From the NCBI GenBank assembly GCA_050084985.1, contig JBITNC010000001.1, forward strand, positions 156,922,001-156,986,000: 64,000 nt of DNA. The letters are read 5' to 3'. Positions 11,150-21,404 of this stretch are shown here, in pieces. The stretch comes from Nageia nagi. Lineage: Eukaryota; Pinophyta. Position 1 is the stretch's first letter. Each line of letters opens with the position of its first letter. Below the pieces are notes generated by a model. It worked only from the letters and a program-made list of their open reading frames with translations, did no database searches and was not told where the DNA came from. The position numbers were made by a program, and so were the translations under genes.

Positions 11150-12035
11150 AGTTTTTAGAAAACTTAAAAGAAAATTTTGGCCATCATGTTTCACTTTTGT
11201 CAATAACTCTTCCAACTGATTTAGGGGGTTATTAAATATGTGGGACAATGCTCAAGATCTTTGTACCTTTGAATTTTTGAACCAAAACTAGATTGTAATT
11301 CAAGCTCCCAATTGTTAATTAGATAAGGTTTTTCATTTAGTAAATATTTATGGCCCTCAATTTCATGAACTCAAGAGAGAATGTTGGGAATATATTACAC
11401 AATGGATTGATAAATAGGAACCTCTCCCTTGTATTATAGATGATGATTTTAATATGATTCATCACCTAGGTGAAAAGAAGGAAGCTCATATAAATTAAAA
11501 CCAAGTTCACATATTTTAATGAATTTATAGACTATCTTCAACTAGTGGAATATTTTTGCAAAAATGGTCCTTTAACATGGTCACATAATAATACTTCTTA
11601 TCAATGCATCTAAGAGAATATTGATAGGTTTCTCATGTCAGTGGATTGGGTGGAAAATGAGAGCATACTTTAGTCAAAAGTGCTACCATTTAGTAGTTCT
11701 TATCTTTGTCTAGTATCCTTACTACTATAAGAACCATGTAAACCTAGGGCTACACCCTTCATATTCCACCACATATGGTAATCTCATGAATCATTTTGTT
11801 GATTTGGTTTAATGTTAGTATTAGGAATAAAAGAACATTTTTGGTACAATAATGTGCAACTTCACAACCAAGCTCCAATCTCTAAAGAGAAAAACAAAGG
11901 CTGGAATGAAAATAAATTTTGGGATTTTACAAAGGTGATGATGAACTTGGAGGATAGAATATAGCACGTAAAAATTCTATTGATTAGAGAATGCCATGAT
12001 TTCATATTGGAATTGGAGTGATTACTTTCATCCCA
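11150..12035 (+). pseudogene. LINE ORF2, AP-type endonuclease domain relic
   Basis: The plus-strand reading gives LVNIYGPQFHELKRECWEYI, then CIIDDDFNMIHHLGEKKEA near 11430-11480 and GPLTWSHNNTSYQC near 11570. In plant L1 endonucleases these positions hold the conserved NVYAPQ, GDFN and TWSN motifs; the Asp and Asn of DFN are kept here. The segment runs on to a Lys/Asn-rich linker and is cut at 12035 by the LTR element. The enzyme would nick target DNA to start reverse transcription. Several stops make it inactive. Confidence 0.75.
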
Positions 12036-12947
12036 TGTAATGTCCTTATTTTTTATTTTTAGGATCATACATATTTGTATATGTAAAGTATGGAAGTTAT
12101 GTATCTTAGGTGGTGTGAAAGTGTTCTATGTGGAGTTAGACAAATAAAAGAATAAAAAAATAATAGAAGGGGATATAAGGATAATGTATTAAGATAAATA
12201 ATATTATGTTTTAACTTTTATGTTATAATGGGCACCTCGTAAATAGTCAACAAAGAATTATAACATTTCTCCTATGTAAAGAGGACTTGGGGGTTCATTT
12301 ACATTATGTTGGTGATTCTTATTTCTCTTGTACTTGATGTTTTGGCTAAAGTTTGAAATCATAATATCTTGAGGATTAAAATCATAGAGAGATAAAATCT
12401 TTTGGATGAAAACTTGTAAGAGCCAACCTTGAAGATGAAAACCCTCTTAGTTTTCAAGGTCGAGGAGGAAAACCCTTGTATCTTATGAGGGAAAACCTAT
12501 ATAGGGTTTGCATTTGGACTTCATTGCTTCAAATATTTAAGGAAATATTTCTACATCAAATTTGGGGTTTTAGGAACCCTTATTTGTGTGGTATTTCAGA
12601 TTTGGTGTGGTATTACAGTTTCAAATTTTTATAGGGTTGTGTTTTCAATTGTAGATTTTCATATCAACATTCCTTCCATTTATATCAGATATTTCAAAGA
12701 TTGCATTCAACGTGAAACCCAAAATTGGAGGGTATTTATTAAATGCATTGTAATCTATTTTAATAGATCAATATTAGATCTATGTATTGAGACATTATTT
12801 GTAATTTTAAAAACATTTGTGTGGTAGATCTAGTCACTTTATGATGTTTGGAGTAAATTTTTTGAATATATTTTTAGATAAATTTTTTTATTATTTAGAT
12901 CAAATTTTATTTTCAAAATTATTTATGAAATTAATTTAGGACATTAT
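12036..12947 (+). repeat. 5' LTR of the PDS5-bearing element
   Basis: Starts TGTAATGTCC and ends near ggacatta just before the primer site. It contains 'ttataatgggcacctcg' and 'gatgaaaaccctcttag', blocks also found in the LTRs at 3163-3967 and 8074-8921. The TATA region near 12270 (cctatgtaaagagg) is degenerate relative to those LTRs. The exact 3' end is uncertain by a few bases. Confidence 0.7.
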
Positions 12948-12949
12948 GG

Positions 12950-12960
12950 TGGTATCAAAG
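12950..12960 (+). other. Primer-binding site of the PDS5-bearing element
   Basis: TGGTATCAAAG directly follows the LTR end and matches the start of the initiator-Met tRNA complement (TGGTATCAGAG) except for one base. Confidence 0.7.
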
Positions 12961-13601
12961 ATATGATCTTACCATCCTGTGGAAAGATCTAGCCTGAAAC
13001 AAATTTTGTGCCAAGGTATGTGGAAAAAAAACTTTATGGATATTGTAGATTTTATGAAATTAGCATTGAGATATTTCATATACATAAATCTTAGATTCAG
13101 GGTATTGTAGAAAATTGGATTTTTTAGAATTTTAGAATTTCATGTCATAGGTATTACAAAAAAAGGGTTTATGGTAAAAGTTCCAAATTTAGGGTTTTAT
13201 CTTTTTGGGTATTGATTGTTTGAATACCCATTTGGACAAATTGAATTTTAAGAGTTCTAGGTAGTGCATATTCTTGAAAAATTCAATAGATTTGATATTC
13301 TTTAGAATCTTAAGTTAGAGTTTGCTATGTGGAATCCAGATCTTCAGTTTCCAACTTCTAGGTATTGGAAATTTTTGGGTAATCTAGTAGATCAAGGTTT
13401 TTTTTTACTTTAAAAGCAATTTTCAAGGTTAAAAAGATATTTTTTTGAGAAAATTTGTATTCTTATACTAATTCATATAGGATTATGAGATAAAATTTGC
13501 AGGTTTAAAGGCCATTTTTGAGCATAAAAAGATTTTAGATCCAACCATGTCTTGAGTTGATTCAATATTTTTCAAATTTTTGAGCTAAGGTTTTAAAGAT
13601 C

Positions 13602-14299
13602 ATGGCACCATTGGTAGGAAAAGAGTTGCCTAAAAAGTTTGCTAATGTAGGAAGTGGATTTGGATAGATGCTATCCTTCACATCTTCAGGGAGATAGAAG
13701 GTTATTTGCAAATGATAGATCAACCTCAAGTAGTTATAACTCTATTGGTGAAGACTTTGGGCAAGTCTAGATGGTTGAAACATACAAATATGCAAGTAAG
13801 AATCATGGTTACTTCTTTTTTGAATGAAATTTTAAGAATTTTTGCACCTAATGCTCTTTATGATGATGTCACATTGAGAATAATATGTTAGTTATTGGTT
13901 GATATTCTTGAAGATTTGAAAGATGTTACATGTTCTCATTTCTCTATGAGGGTTACCATACTTGAAATATTTGCAAAAACTAGAATGGGTTTCATTTTGA
14001 TATATTTGGACATGGATGATTTGGTTTATGAAATGTTTCATCATTTCATTACTTCATATAGGGAAGAACATGCTAATAATGTCATTGAATCCATGAGAGA
14101 TATTATAATTCTAATCATTAATGAAAGTGACAAAATTCCTTAACCACTTGGGACTATGTTAGAAGTCATTTGGAGGTAATATTTGGTTGCTTCACCTGCT
14201 GCTCATATTTTGGTTAATAGCATTGTGAAAAGATTTGAGAGGAACCTAAATCCTTTCTTGCACATTGAAGAGATTAAGGAAGAAGAGAGCCAATAGAAG
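13602..14299 (+). pseudogene. PDS5-like (sister-chromatid cohesion cofactor) fragment
   Basis: A single frame from 13706 to 14296, interrupted by stops near 13892, 14141 and 14171, reads like the N-terminal HEAT-repeat part of plant PDS5. Motifs in order are LVKTLGKSRWLKHTNMQVRI, NEILRIFAPNALYDD, LEDLKDVTCSHFSMRVTILE, IFAKTRMGFILIYLDMDDLV, MFHHFITSYREEHANNVIES and finally HILVNSIVKRFERNLNPFL. The family order (DV-VKVAVA, EI-RI-AP-APY, FEDL, R-SILE-AKV, L-D--C--LI, EMFQHF, H--NV) is kept. The stops probably replace Gln codons (CAA/CAG to TAA/TAG). It begins near an ATG at 13602 and has no introns in the matching stretch, suggesting capture through RNA. PDS5 regulates cohesin on chromosomes; this copy is not functional as it stands. 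Confidence 0.75.
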
Positions 14300-14340
14300 A
14301 ATTTTCACATGAAAATAATACCCTTTCTCATAAGGTATGT

Positions 14341-15654
14341 ATGATAGAATTTCAAAATGACTCTTTAAAAATGCATGCAACTATGGTTGATGAAATGGTG
14401 CATGGGAATTATATGACTATTGGATCCTTTGATGGCACTAGTAAAGTTGATACAACTAATGGCATTGTTGAGCTCATTCATGCACTTTTAGAAGAAGAGT
14501 ATGTTGAAGAATCTAAGTCAAAAATTGAAGTGCAAGAGAGTACAATAAGACATGAGGTATGTTCAATAGAATTACAAAATGTTTCCTTTGTATTGCATAC
14601 TCCTACATATGATGAGGATGTAATTAAAAGGGATGACAAGTTTGTTGTGAAAGAACATGATGTAGATGAATGTATTAGAGTTTCCAAATCATCATGTGAG
14701 AGCATACACATTAGTTCCATCCCTTTGGTTTTGAAGAGTGATGAGTGGGAGGAATCACTTCCTCATGATGATCACTATAAACTTTCAAATCAACCCGTAA
14801 TTGCATGGGATCTAGGTGTTTTGGTGCATGAGGGGAGAATTATTTATAAGTCATATTTAATGAAGTACATGTGGGTATCTCTTGAGCATCATTATGACCT
14901 TCTTGGAAGTTGGAACAATGATGAAGACCCTTTGAAAAGGTATGAAATAAGATCTAATTTTTATGCTAGAAATTATTTATTTCTTGGAAATCTTGACACT
15001 CATACGTTAACTGAAAAGAAAAATGCATTAATAAGATGTAAAGTTGACTACTTTCTTGGCATATTCATGTTTGAGGGTACCTATGGTAAGAAATGGGTGC
15101 ACAAGAATATTTTGGCTTACATGAAGAAACTTACTACCTCATTTGGTGTAATTTGGGCTGTATATTATAAGAAATTCAAGATAGACATTTTGGTAGTATT
15201 TGGGGGTGTATTGGAAACAAACTTTGATGTTAATAGGATAGACCATTTAGTTATTTCAAATATTGAAAATGAAAAAACAATATATGATGAAACATTGGCC
15301 AATTTGTTAAGTTATGGATCTACACATGTAAGGGAGATATTAACAATCAACATGACAACTTTTGGTACAAAAAGGGTTGATGATTTGTTGGCCTTCAAGG
15401 TAGCACTTATTAAGATCGATGCACTTAATAGGACTAAAATGTTAGCAATGTTTGAGGCTAAGTTAAAATTAGTCTTAGCACCCTTAGACCAGATGAAAGA
15501 AATACAAAGAACAACACTTTGTAATAGGTCTAATCTTATAGCAATTATTATGTTTTCTTTATTTAAGCAAAATGCTAAGTTGCACAAATATTCATCCATA
15601 CTTAAGGCTATCCAAAATCTTTATTATGGATCATTAGAAATTTTAGAAACTTGA
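14341..15654 (+). CDS. Hypothetical 437-residue protein in an LTR element, intact frame
   Basis: The longest uninterrupted frame in the window, and the only one above 1 kb where most coding sequence is full of stops. It follows the PDS5-like fragment by about 40 bp on the same strand. The first 110 or so residues are acidic and Ser/Glu/Val-rich, probably disordered. A more globular-looking part follows, including WDLGVLVHEGRIIYKSYLMK near 170, several aromatic-rich stretches (FFLGIFMFEGTYG-like near 245) and a helical Lys/Leu-rich end (KMLAMFEAKLKLVLAPLDQM). I see no signal peptide, membrane segment or catalytic motif and do not recognise the family. It may be an element-encoded protein or the tail of the captured gene. 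The ATG at 14341 is simply the first in frame; an upstream in-frame stop lies just before. Confidence 0.5.
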   Translation: MIEFQNDSLKMHATMVDEMVHGNYMTIGSFDGTSKVDTTNGIVELIHALLEEEYVEESKSKIEVQESTIRHEVCSIELQNVSFVLHTPTYDEDVIKRDDKFVVKEHDVDECIRVSKSSCESIHISSIPLVLKSDEWEESLPHDDHYKLSNQPVIAWDLGVLVHEGRIIYKSYLMKYMWVSLEHHYDLLGSWNNDEDPLKRYEIRSNFYARNYLFLGNLDTHTLTEKKNALIRCKVDYFLGIFMFEGTYGKKWVHKNILAYMKKLTTSFGVIWAVYYKKFKIDILVVFGGVLETNFDVNRIDHLVISNIENEKTIYDETLANLLSYGSTHVREILTINMTTFGTKRVDDLLAFKVALIKIDALNRTKMLAMFEAKLKLVLAPLDQMKEIQRTTLCNRSNLIAIIMFSLFKQNAKLHKYSSILKAIQNLYYGSLEILET

Positions 15655-15985
15655 ATGAAGTTGGACATTGGGCCAAGAATTGCTCGCTTCAAGCATATAG
15701 TGATTATGAGATAGTAGATGGAGCAATTATTGATGAAGGATTGAAAATCTTGATGCTAGGAGAAGGGTTTGTGCAGCTTAATGGTGGGGCAATAGTGATA
15801 GTCCATGATGTTTTTCTTGGGTTAATTATAGTTCCTGAGGTGTAGACTTTATTTAAATACTTCTTCATTGGAAAAGAGCATTGCAAATGTATTAACTCTA
15901 GTGAGACAGTTGCTTATAAAGTTATTGTTCATGCTAATGTTTTGAGTAAAGAAGTTCATGAGAAATTGTGATATCATTTGCTCAT
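15651..15985 (+). pseudogene. Broken coding sequence after the 437-codon frame
   Basis: A different frame opens at 15651, overlapping the end of the previous one by 4 bases. It runs 64 codons to 15845, then continues past a stop to about 15970 (YKVIVHANVLSKEVHEKL). It looks like coding sequence frameshifted from the 437-codon frame or a separate relic. The sequence after about 15990 is no longer clearly part of the LTR element. Confidence 0.35.
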
Positions 15986-16189
15986 TGATGTCATATTTTA
16001 GTTATTTTCTTTGAGTTTTGAGATTGCAAGTTTTGTAATGATTGTTTTTCTTTCTACAAAGAAAAAAATAGTTCATTAATATTGAAGAAGTCTCACACAT
16101 TAGTGATTTTACAAAAAAATATCATAATCACCAAAGATAAGGGTAGTTTCAATGGGAATATGACTCAAAATGCATTAGTAATTACAAAT

Positions 16190-17740
16190 AATGAGAAGAT
16201 GTTGTGGAAGCAAAAGTCTTGCATAAATTAGTTGAAATAGAGAGATAAAAATACTAAATACTTTCATCTCTCCACAATGCTTCATAGATCAAACAATAGA
16301 ATTACTTCATTGGAATCTTAGGATGGACAAATTATTAATTAATATGAAGATATCAAAAATCATATCATATTCTTTTCCAAATTCTTATTTCATATGAGGT
16401 AACTTAACTATCAACAACTTAGGAATATATGCTACAGTTCATTCCCTAGCATGTTGATCAACACCAAAATCTCTTTCAATATCCCAATATAAGATGATGA
16501 AGTATAAGTTGTTATATTTCAGTTAAAACCCTTTGGCTCTCTAGGGTTAGATGACTTCCCTCTATGTTTTCTTTCAACATTTTTGGTACCTTCTCAAGGA
16601 TGAGATTATTGTAGTAGTCAAAGCATCCTTTTCCTTTAAACAAATGTCATGGAAGCTTAATCATAATTTTCTAGCCCTTCTTCCCAAAATTAAAGATGCA
16701 AAAGTGATTGGTTCTTTCAAGCCTATATCCTTATGGAATGCTATTTATGAAGTCATATCCAAAGTTGCTTCCAACCACATCAAATTGGTTCTCCCTTCCA
16801 TCATTTCTAAGGAGCAAAAAATCTTTTGTAAGAGGAAGGCATCTCATTTATGGTGTACCTTTAGTTCATGAACTAATACATTCCATAAATAGTAAAAATA
16901 ACAAAGGCCTTATCATTAAATTGGATATGATTAAAGCTTTTAAATATGTAAGTTAGTGCTTTTTCTTCCAAATCATGATGAAATTTGGCTTCAATGAAAA
17001 TGAGATCCAAAGGATATCCTCTCAAAATTTTGGCCCACTTTCTCATCTTAAGTAATAGGGAGGTAAAAGGTTTCTTCCAAAGCTCTTAGGGCATTATACA
17101 AGCTAGGATCTCCTTTACCCTACCTGTTTATCATTCTCACTGAAACCTTAGGTAGGGGTCTTAAACATCTCTAATCTCATTTTAAAATCATAGGTCTTAC
17201 CATAAACCATTCATGTCAGTCACTTACTCATTCTCAATTCATTGATTACATATTATTATAAATAAACCCCTTCCTCCAAGATATAGAACATTATATGATG
17301 CTCCTTCATACTTATGAACAAGCTTTAGTTTAGGAAGTTAATATAACAAAATCTAAACTCTATGGCCTAAACATCTCAACCCATTACTTTAAAATATTTT
17401 CTCTGATATTAGGCATGAAAATTGACCACCTTCCTAGCACTTATCTAGGCCTTCCTTTGATATTGGAGGAAAATTGGGAGATTTTTGGGACTCTATAATA
17501 GCCAAAATATTGAAAAACCTAGCTAGTTGGAAAGCAGTCTATTTTTCCTCACCAAGAAGATTGGTAAAAATCTCCTCTAGTTTAAAGACTATCCCTAGTT
17601 TTTTGCTTAGTGTCTTTTGGCTCCCAAGAAATATAATTAGCAAAATAGAATACATCATGCAAAATTTCCTTTGACATGGCAATTTAGAGGAAAAAAAGAT
17701 CCATCTTGTATCTTGGGATGCCATTTTTCATAGCAAAATA
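16190..17740 (+). pseudogene. LINE ORF2, reverse transcriptase domain relic
   Basis: Pieces in shifting plus-strand frames follow the plant L1 RT order. They start with RDKNTKYFHLSTMLHRSNN at about 16240, where the family has the GD-NT-FFH motif, then KPFGSLGLDDFP near 16530. Next are FLALLPKIKDAKVIGSFKPI and SLWNAIYEVISKVASNHIK (16661-16790), and LVHELIHSINSKNNKGLIIK with LDMIKAF (16856-16940). Past a damaged core comes STYLGLPL near 17440, then LASWKAVYFSSPRRLVKISS (17519-17578) and FWLPRNIISKIEYIMQNFL. The enzyme would copy LINE RNA at the nicked target. I could not find an intact FADD-type catalytic motif, and frameshifts are frequent, so it is dead. Confidence 0.8.
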
Positions 17741-18880
17741 TTTAGGGGGTCTTGTCATAAAGAACCTATGCCAAATAAATAGTTCTCTATTGGGGAAACA
17801 AAGTTGGATAATTTATAGGCACTCCTCAACATCTTAGAGTATGGCCTATTACTCAAAATACTTATACACTGATTATTGTGAATGCATTTTCAAAGTTGTA
17901 GACACTCCACTTAGATCTCCCATGCAAAATAACCTTTGTAAAACCATAAAGTATGTTATACATTTATTCAAATGGGAGGTAGACCTTGGATCAAAAGTTG
18001 ATTTTTGGTTTGAATATTAGTTTTCATCTTACCCCCTTGCTGAGTAGAATTCTTTACCCCTCCTTATGCCAAAACTTAGAGAGGATTGGGGCACAACTAT
18101 TGATAAATATTGGAATTAGATATTTGCTTCAGGAAAGTAAGCTCAAAATTAGAAAATCCTCCCTCTCAACCACTTGATTATGCTAAAGAGGTGGAAAGGT
18201 TGATTTCATTACTTTTAGCCTATAAACTGTAATTATTAGTATTAGAGGATAAAATTGTTTGGGACCCTAAACCCAAGCATGAATATTAGGTTAAAATTAT
18301 CTTTTGCTTTCTCAACCATCATCATAATACCAATCTCCCTCCATCAATTTGGGATAAATTTTGGGCTACCAAGTCTTGGCCTAAATCTAATTTGTTCTAT
18401 GACTTGTAGTTCATAAAAAAATATTTTAAGAGACCAACTTATGAAAAGTGGTTGGAATGATATTTTTCTTTGTAGGATTTACAAGCTAGTAGATGAAATA
18501 GGCTCCTACTTGCTAATTTATTGTTCATTTTTATACCATATTTGGGGTTGGCTATTATGTTTCTTCTCCTACTCTTAGGTCACTCCCAAATGAATGAACA
18601 ATATAAACTCCATCTGGTATCCTCCTCACAAATGTCTCCTCTCTATCTTTCTTTGGTTAGTTACACCTACAATGCTCTCTTGGTCTATTTGGATAGAATA
18701 AAATAATAAAATCTTTAGAAGTATAACCTCAAGTGTCGATTAAATCTAGTACTATTTTCAATTGTAAATGTTTCATATCCTTTCGATTCATAAATATTTG
18801 GCTTCCATAACCCAACAACAGATTAATAACCTATAATTATGGCCTCAAATGCATCAATGGTTAATCCATTCAAAATCAAT
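17741..18880 (+). pseudogene. LINE ORF2 C-terminal region with zf-RVT-like segment
   Basis: Readable pieces include IWDKFWATKSWPKSNLFYDL near 18340-18400, LMKSGWNDIFLCRIYKLVDE near 18435-18500, and IYCSFLYHIWGWL near 18515-18555. These match the zinc-binding zf-RVT region at the end of plant L1 ORF2, where Cys/His pairs sit around C--C...H----C. A WSIWIE-type segment follows near 18675. Stops and frameshifts throughout. Confidence 0.7.
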
Positions 18881-19363
18881 AATTGGCATATAAATACTTC
18901 TAGGGAAGAGAAGGAAATTATGTTGAAAGTTGATCAATTTGCATTATTACTACAATATCTCCATTTGGTCCATAATGATTCTCAACATGCTTAGATGTTT
19001 CCTACTTGTAACAACTATCTAATTTTTTTATTTTCAAAAGTTGGTTAGGTACCTCTCACTTATTTATACTTATTTTGACCTAGGCACTATTTACTTCCCC
19101 TTTTTGGCCCATGTTATGCACTAGTATGATGATAAGGGAGTCGAGTTTGATCATCGTATTCAGGATCCATTCCAATTTTTATTTTCCTACTATGTGTCCA
19201 AGTTTTTGATGTCCTCCTTTGCATCCAAGCTCATCTCTCTAAGGAGTTCAAGTTTTTGTTGTTTTACTTTGTATTCAATATTTGATAAATAATTTATTGC
19301 TATTTTTATACACTATGTAATTGATTTTTTGAATTAGTTTATTTTTTTTTACCACAAAAAAAA
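18881..19363 (+). other. LINE 3' untranslated region and poly(A) end
   Basis: T-rich sequence with no coding sense, ending in an A-run (from 19355) that passes directly into the right target duplication. A terminal A-run is expected for an L1 inserted in plus orientation. Confidence 0.65.
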
Positions 19364-19383
19364 AATCATTCATGTATTGGCAA
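19364..19383 (+). repeat. Right target-site duplication of the LINE
   Basis: aatcattcatgtattggcaa, one mismatch to 9462-9481, directly after the A-run. Confidence 0.75.
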
Positions 19384-20190
19384 CAAATTGAGAAAATATG
19401 ATAAAATGAGAAGAGGAAGGAAATAGACCAAACAAGTTAAGATTTTATTGCACAAAAGGTAAATGAATCTATCAACATTGTTTCTCAATTGGTCAAGGTC
19501 AACCATACATGTATTGTATAATTTCATTCATTATGGGTGTAATAGCCATTCATGAACTAGTACAAAACTAAACAAATATGAACAAACTAGGAGAGGAAAG
19601 AGAAAATTATGCAAGTTAAGGTTTCATCACACATAAGGTAAATCCATCACCATTACTACAAACTAGGTAAGGTACTAAGCAAATAACTCCACATTTCTAC
19701 AATCAAGTTTTATTGGCATGCTAATTATAAAGTCTTTATGCTTCATTTAGAAACCCAACACAACTAAGAATGTCAACCATACACAATAATAATTCATGAA
19801 TCAGAAACAAATGAAGCAACTATGAGCAAATGAGTAGAGGATGAAAAATGACTAGGTGAGTTAAGGATTTATCACACAAAAGATGAATGACTCCATCACC
19901 ATTACCTACAAACTAGTCAAGGTATTACGCAAATAAATCTGAAATACAAAAAATAAGTTTTAATGGTATTTTATTTATATTTTGCTTCATTTAGATGCCC
20001 AACATGACCAACAAGGGTAATTATACATGTATTGTGTAATTTCATTCATTATGGGTGTAATAATCATTCATGAACTAATAACAAATTGAGAAAATATGAG
20101 CAAAGGAGAGGAAGATGAGAATCAGGCAAGTTAATGGTTTATCATACACAAGTAAAATGAATCCATATCCTCTTGCACACATCAGTGGAT
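19384..20190 (+). repeat. About 280-bp tandem repeat array, right part
   Basis: Three or more further units of the array seen at 8940-9461. The marker 'caaccatacatgtattg' or its variants fall near 19499, 19773 and 20017, giving spacings of about 274 and 244; some units carry internal deletions. Each unit has the blocks 'gaaaatatga', 'atcacacaaaaggt', 'caaggtactaagcaaataa', 'tgctatttataaagt', 'gcttcatttaga'. No coding capacity. Confidence 0.75.
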
Positions 20191-20850
20191 TTCTAAAGCA
20201 TTTTAGAGATTATTTTAGTTTACTGATGGTATCCTAAATTATTTCCAATCTCTCTTTCCTCAATACAATGCAAACATTATAATGGGTTAACGTATAGTTT
20301 ATCATAATTTTTCTTCCAAAATCCATAATAGGAATCTTCATATGTAGAATTTAAGTTGTATAAAATTATTTTTATTCTATTATATTTAATTGAATTTTAT
20401 CTCTCTTTGTTTAGGTATACATTATATATATTGATTTTTTTTTGCTTCTCATAAGTGATTTTACTAAAGAGTTAGAATTAACATTTATTTTAATTATTTA
20501 TTGAATTAATTATAATATGAAATTTAATTATCATGAATGAAATATTTGAAAATGAAAATTTATTTTGATTCCAAATAAGAATATTGAAACTTTATTTAGC
20601 TCTACCATGCCTCCCACACCAAAATGGGATTCTAACATGGGGCCTTTACTATAAAAACTATTGTTTAATCAATCCATATTGACTCTTTTATAAGTATTTT
20701 CACTCAATGTGAATGTCATAATCATTCATGAATTTGAAGTATTGATAGCGCTCTTTAACTAGACCTGCATGCCTACATTATCCATATTGATGCCCACATA
20801 TTCCATTTGTTAAAATAATTTGATGGATTCCTTGTTATAACCCTTACTTC
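20191..20850 (+). other. AT-rich spacer
   Basis: I see no gene or repeat structure here beyond A/T-rich tracts around 20340-20580. Confidence 0.4.
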
Positions 20851-21030
20851 CATACCCTACAATCATTACAACACAAAGTTATTTGTTCATTATGCATATT
20901 GTCAAATAAAATATTTATTTTCTTAATGCTCCCATATTTTGCATACATGTCTATTAGGACTATTATCATAATTGCATGTGAAAGAATTACACATCTAGTT
21001 ATTTATTGTAGCCTTCCTCATCTTGGTTGC
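20851..21030 (-). pseudogene. PPR protein gene fragment
   Basis: The minus strand reads IIVLIDMYAKYGSIKKINIL followed by FDNMHN, a good match to the PPR consensus (LIDMYAKCGSIEKA..LFD.M) of plant organelle RNA-binding proteins. Just upstream is an ITRC-like stretch where family members have a GxxIH..II.CG segment. Only about 1.5 repeats remain, broken by stops. PPR proteins bind organelle RNAs in a sequence-specific way; this is a non-functional scrap. Related scraps occur at 21700-21850, 22560-22770 and 29540-29960. Confidence 0.7.
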
Positions 21031-21184
21031 TTATTTTCTCATATGCTTGTTTTCTCATTTTGTTGAAAATTTGGGTGATAATCCCCCAAAATATCAACTC
21101 ACCAACAATTTAATTGGAATAGTTATTTATCTTTCAATTCAAAGCAAGGGTCAACCACAAATATCCTTGCCCCATTTTATTATG

Positions 21185-21275
21185 AATTCTACAGACAATA
21201 AGCAAACAAGTCCACATTACAACATCAATATTTATTGACATGCTATTTATAAAGATTTTGCTTCATCTATATGTC
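21185..21275 (+). repeat. Partial copy of the 280-bp repeat unit
   Basis: The blocks 'ataagcaaacaagtccacattacaac' and 'tattgacatgctatttataaagattttgcttcat' correspond to the middle of the tandem-array unit, on the same strand. Confidence 0.6.
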
Positions 21276-21404
21276 TTATGTATGTAGTTTTTAGACCAAT
21301 GCCTTGGTTTTTGGTATTTCATGCATTTATCTAGCTTTGAACTATTTGTTAAACTTTGATGGAAATAAAGTTTGACAAGTGCTTTAAATATCGATAATCA
21401 GGGT

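Larger units (their letters stand above)
12036..15990 (+). mobile_element. LTR element carrying a PDS5-like fragment and a 437-codon frame; 3' LTR missing
   Basis: It starts with a 5' LTR (12036-12947) and a clear primer site (12950-12960), then about 0.65 kb of leader, a PDS5-like coding relic (13602-14299), an intact 437-codon frame (14341-15654) and further broken coding sequence. No gag-pol domain is recognisable. No 3' LTR is found before LINE sequence resumes at about 16.1-16.2 kb, so the 3' end was probably deleted; the right boundary is approximate. Its LTR shares blocks with the OTU-bearing element (3158-8921), and both lack pol, so I treat them as members of one non-autonomous family. 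Confidence 0.65.
9482..19363 (+). mobile_element. L1-type LINE retrotransposon, full-length but decayed, with a nested LTR element
   Basis: A plant L1 element, with ORF1-like sequence at about 9500-10900, AP endonuclease at about 11150-12035, reverse transcriptase at about 16190-17740 and a zf-RVT C-terminal region to about 18880. It ends in an A-run at 19355-19365. The endonuclease and RT parts are separated by an LTR element that begins at 12036. Without that insert the LINE is about 5.9 kb, a usual full length. Every part carries stops and frameshifts, so it is inactive. It is flanked by a 20-bp duplication of the tandem array in which it sits. Confidence 0.85.

Noticed and set aside
14478-14720. 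80-codon Ser/Thr-rich minus-strand frame
   Set aside because: It is the antisense shadow of the 437-codon frame.
15651-15985. Weak resemblance to the C-terminal part of S-adenosylhomocysteine hydrolase (LGEG...LN-GA...H, then V-V...L-K-V-EK)
   Set aside because: Only scattered residues agree and spacing is off; a profile search would be needed to claim it.
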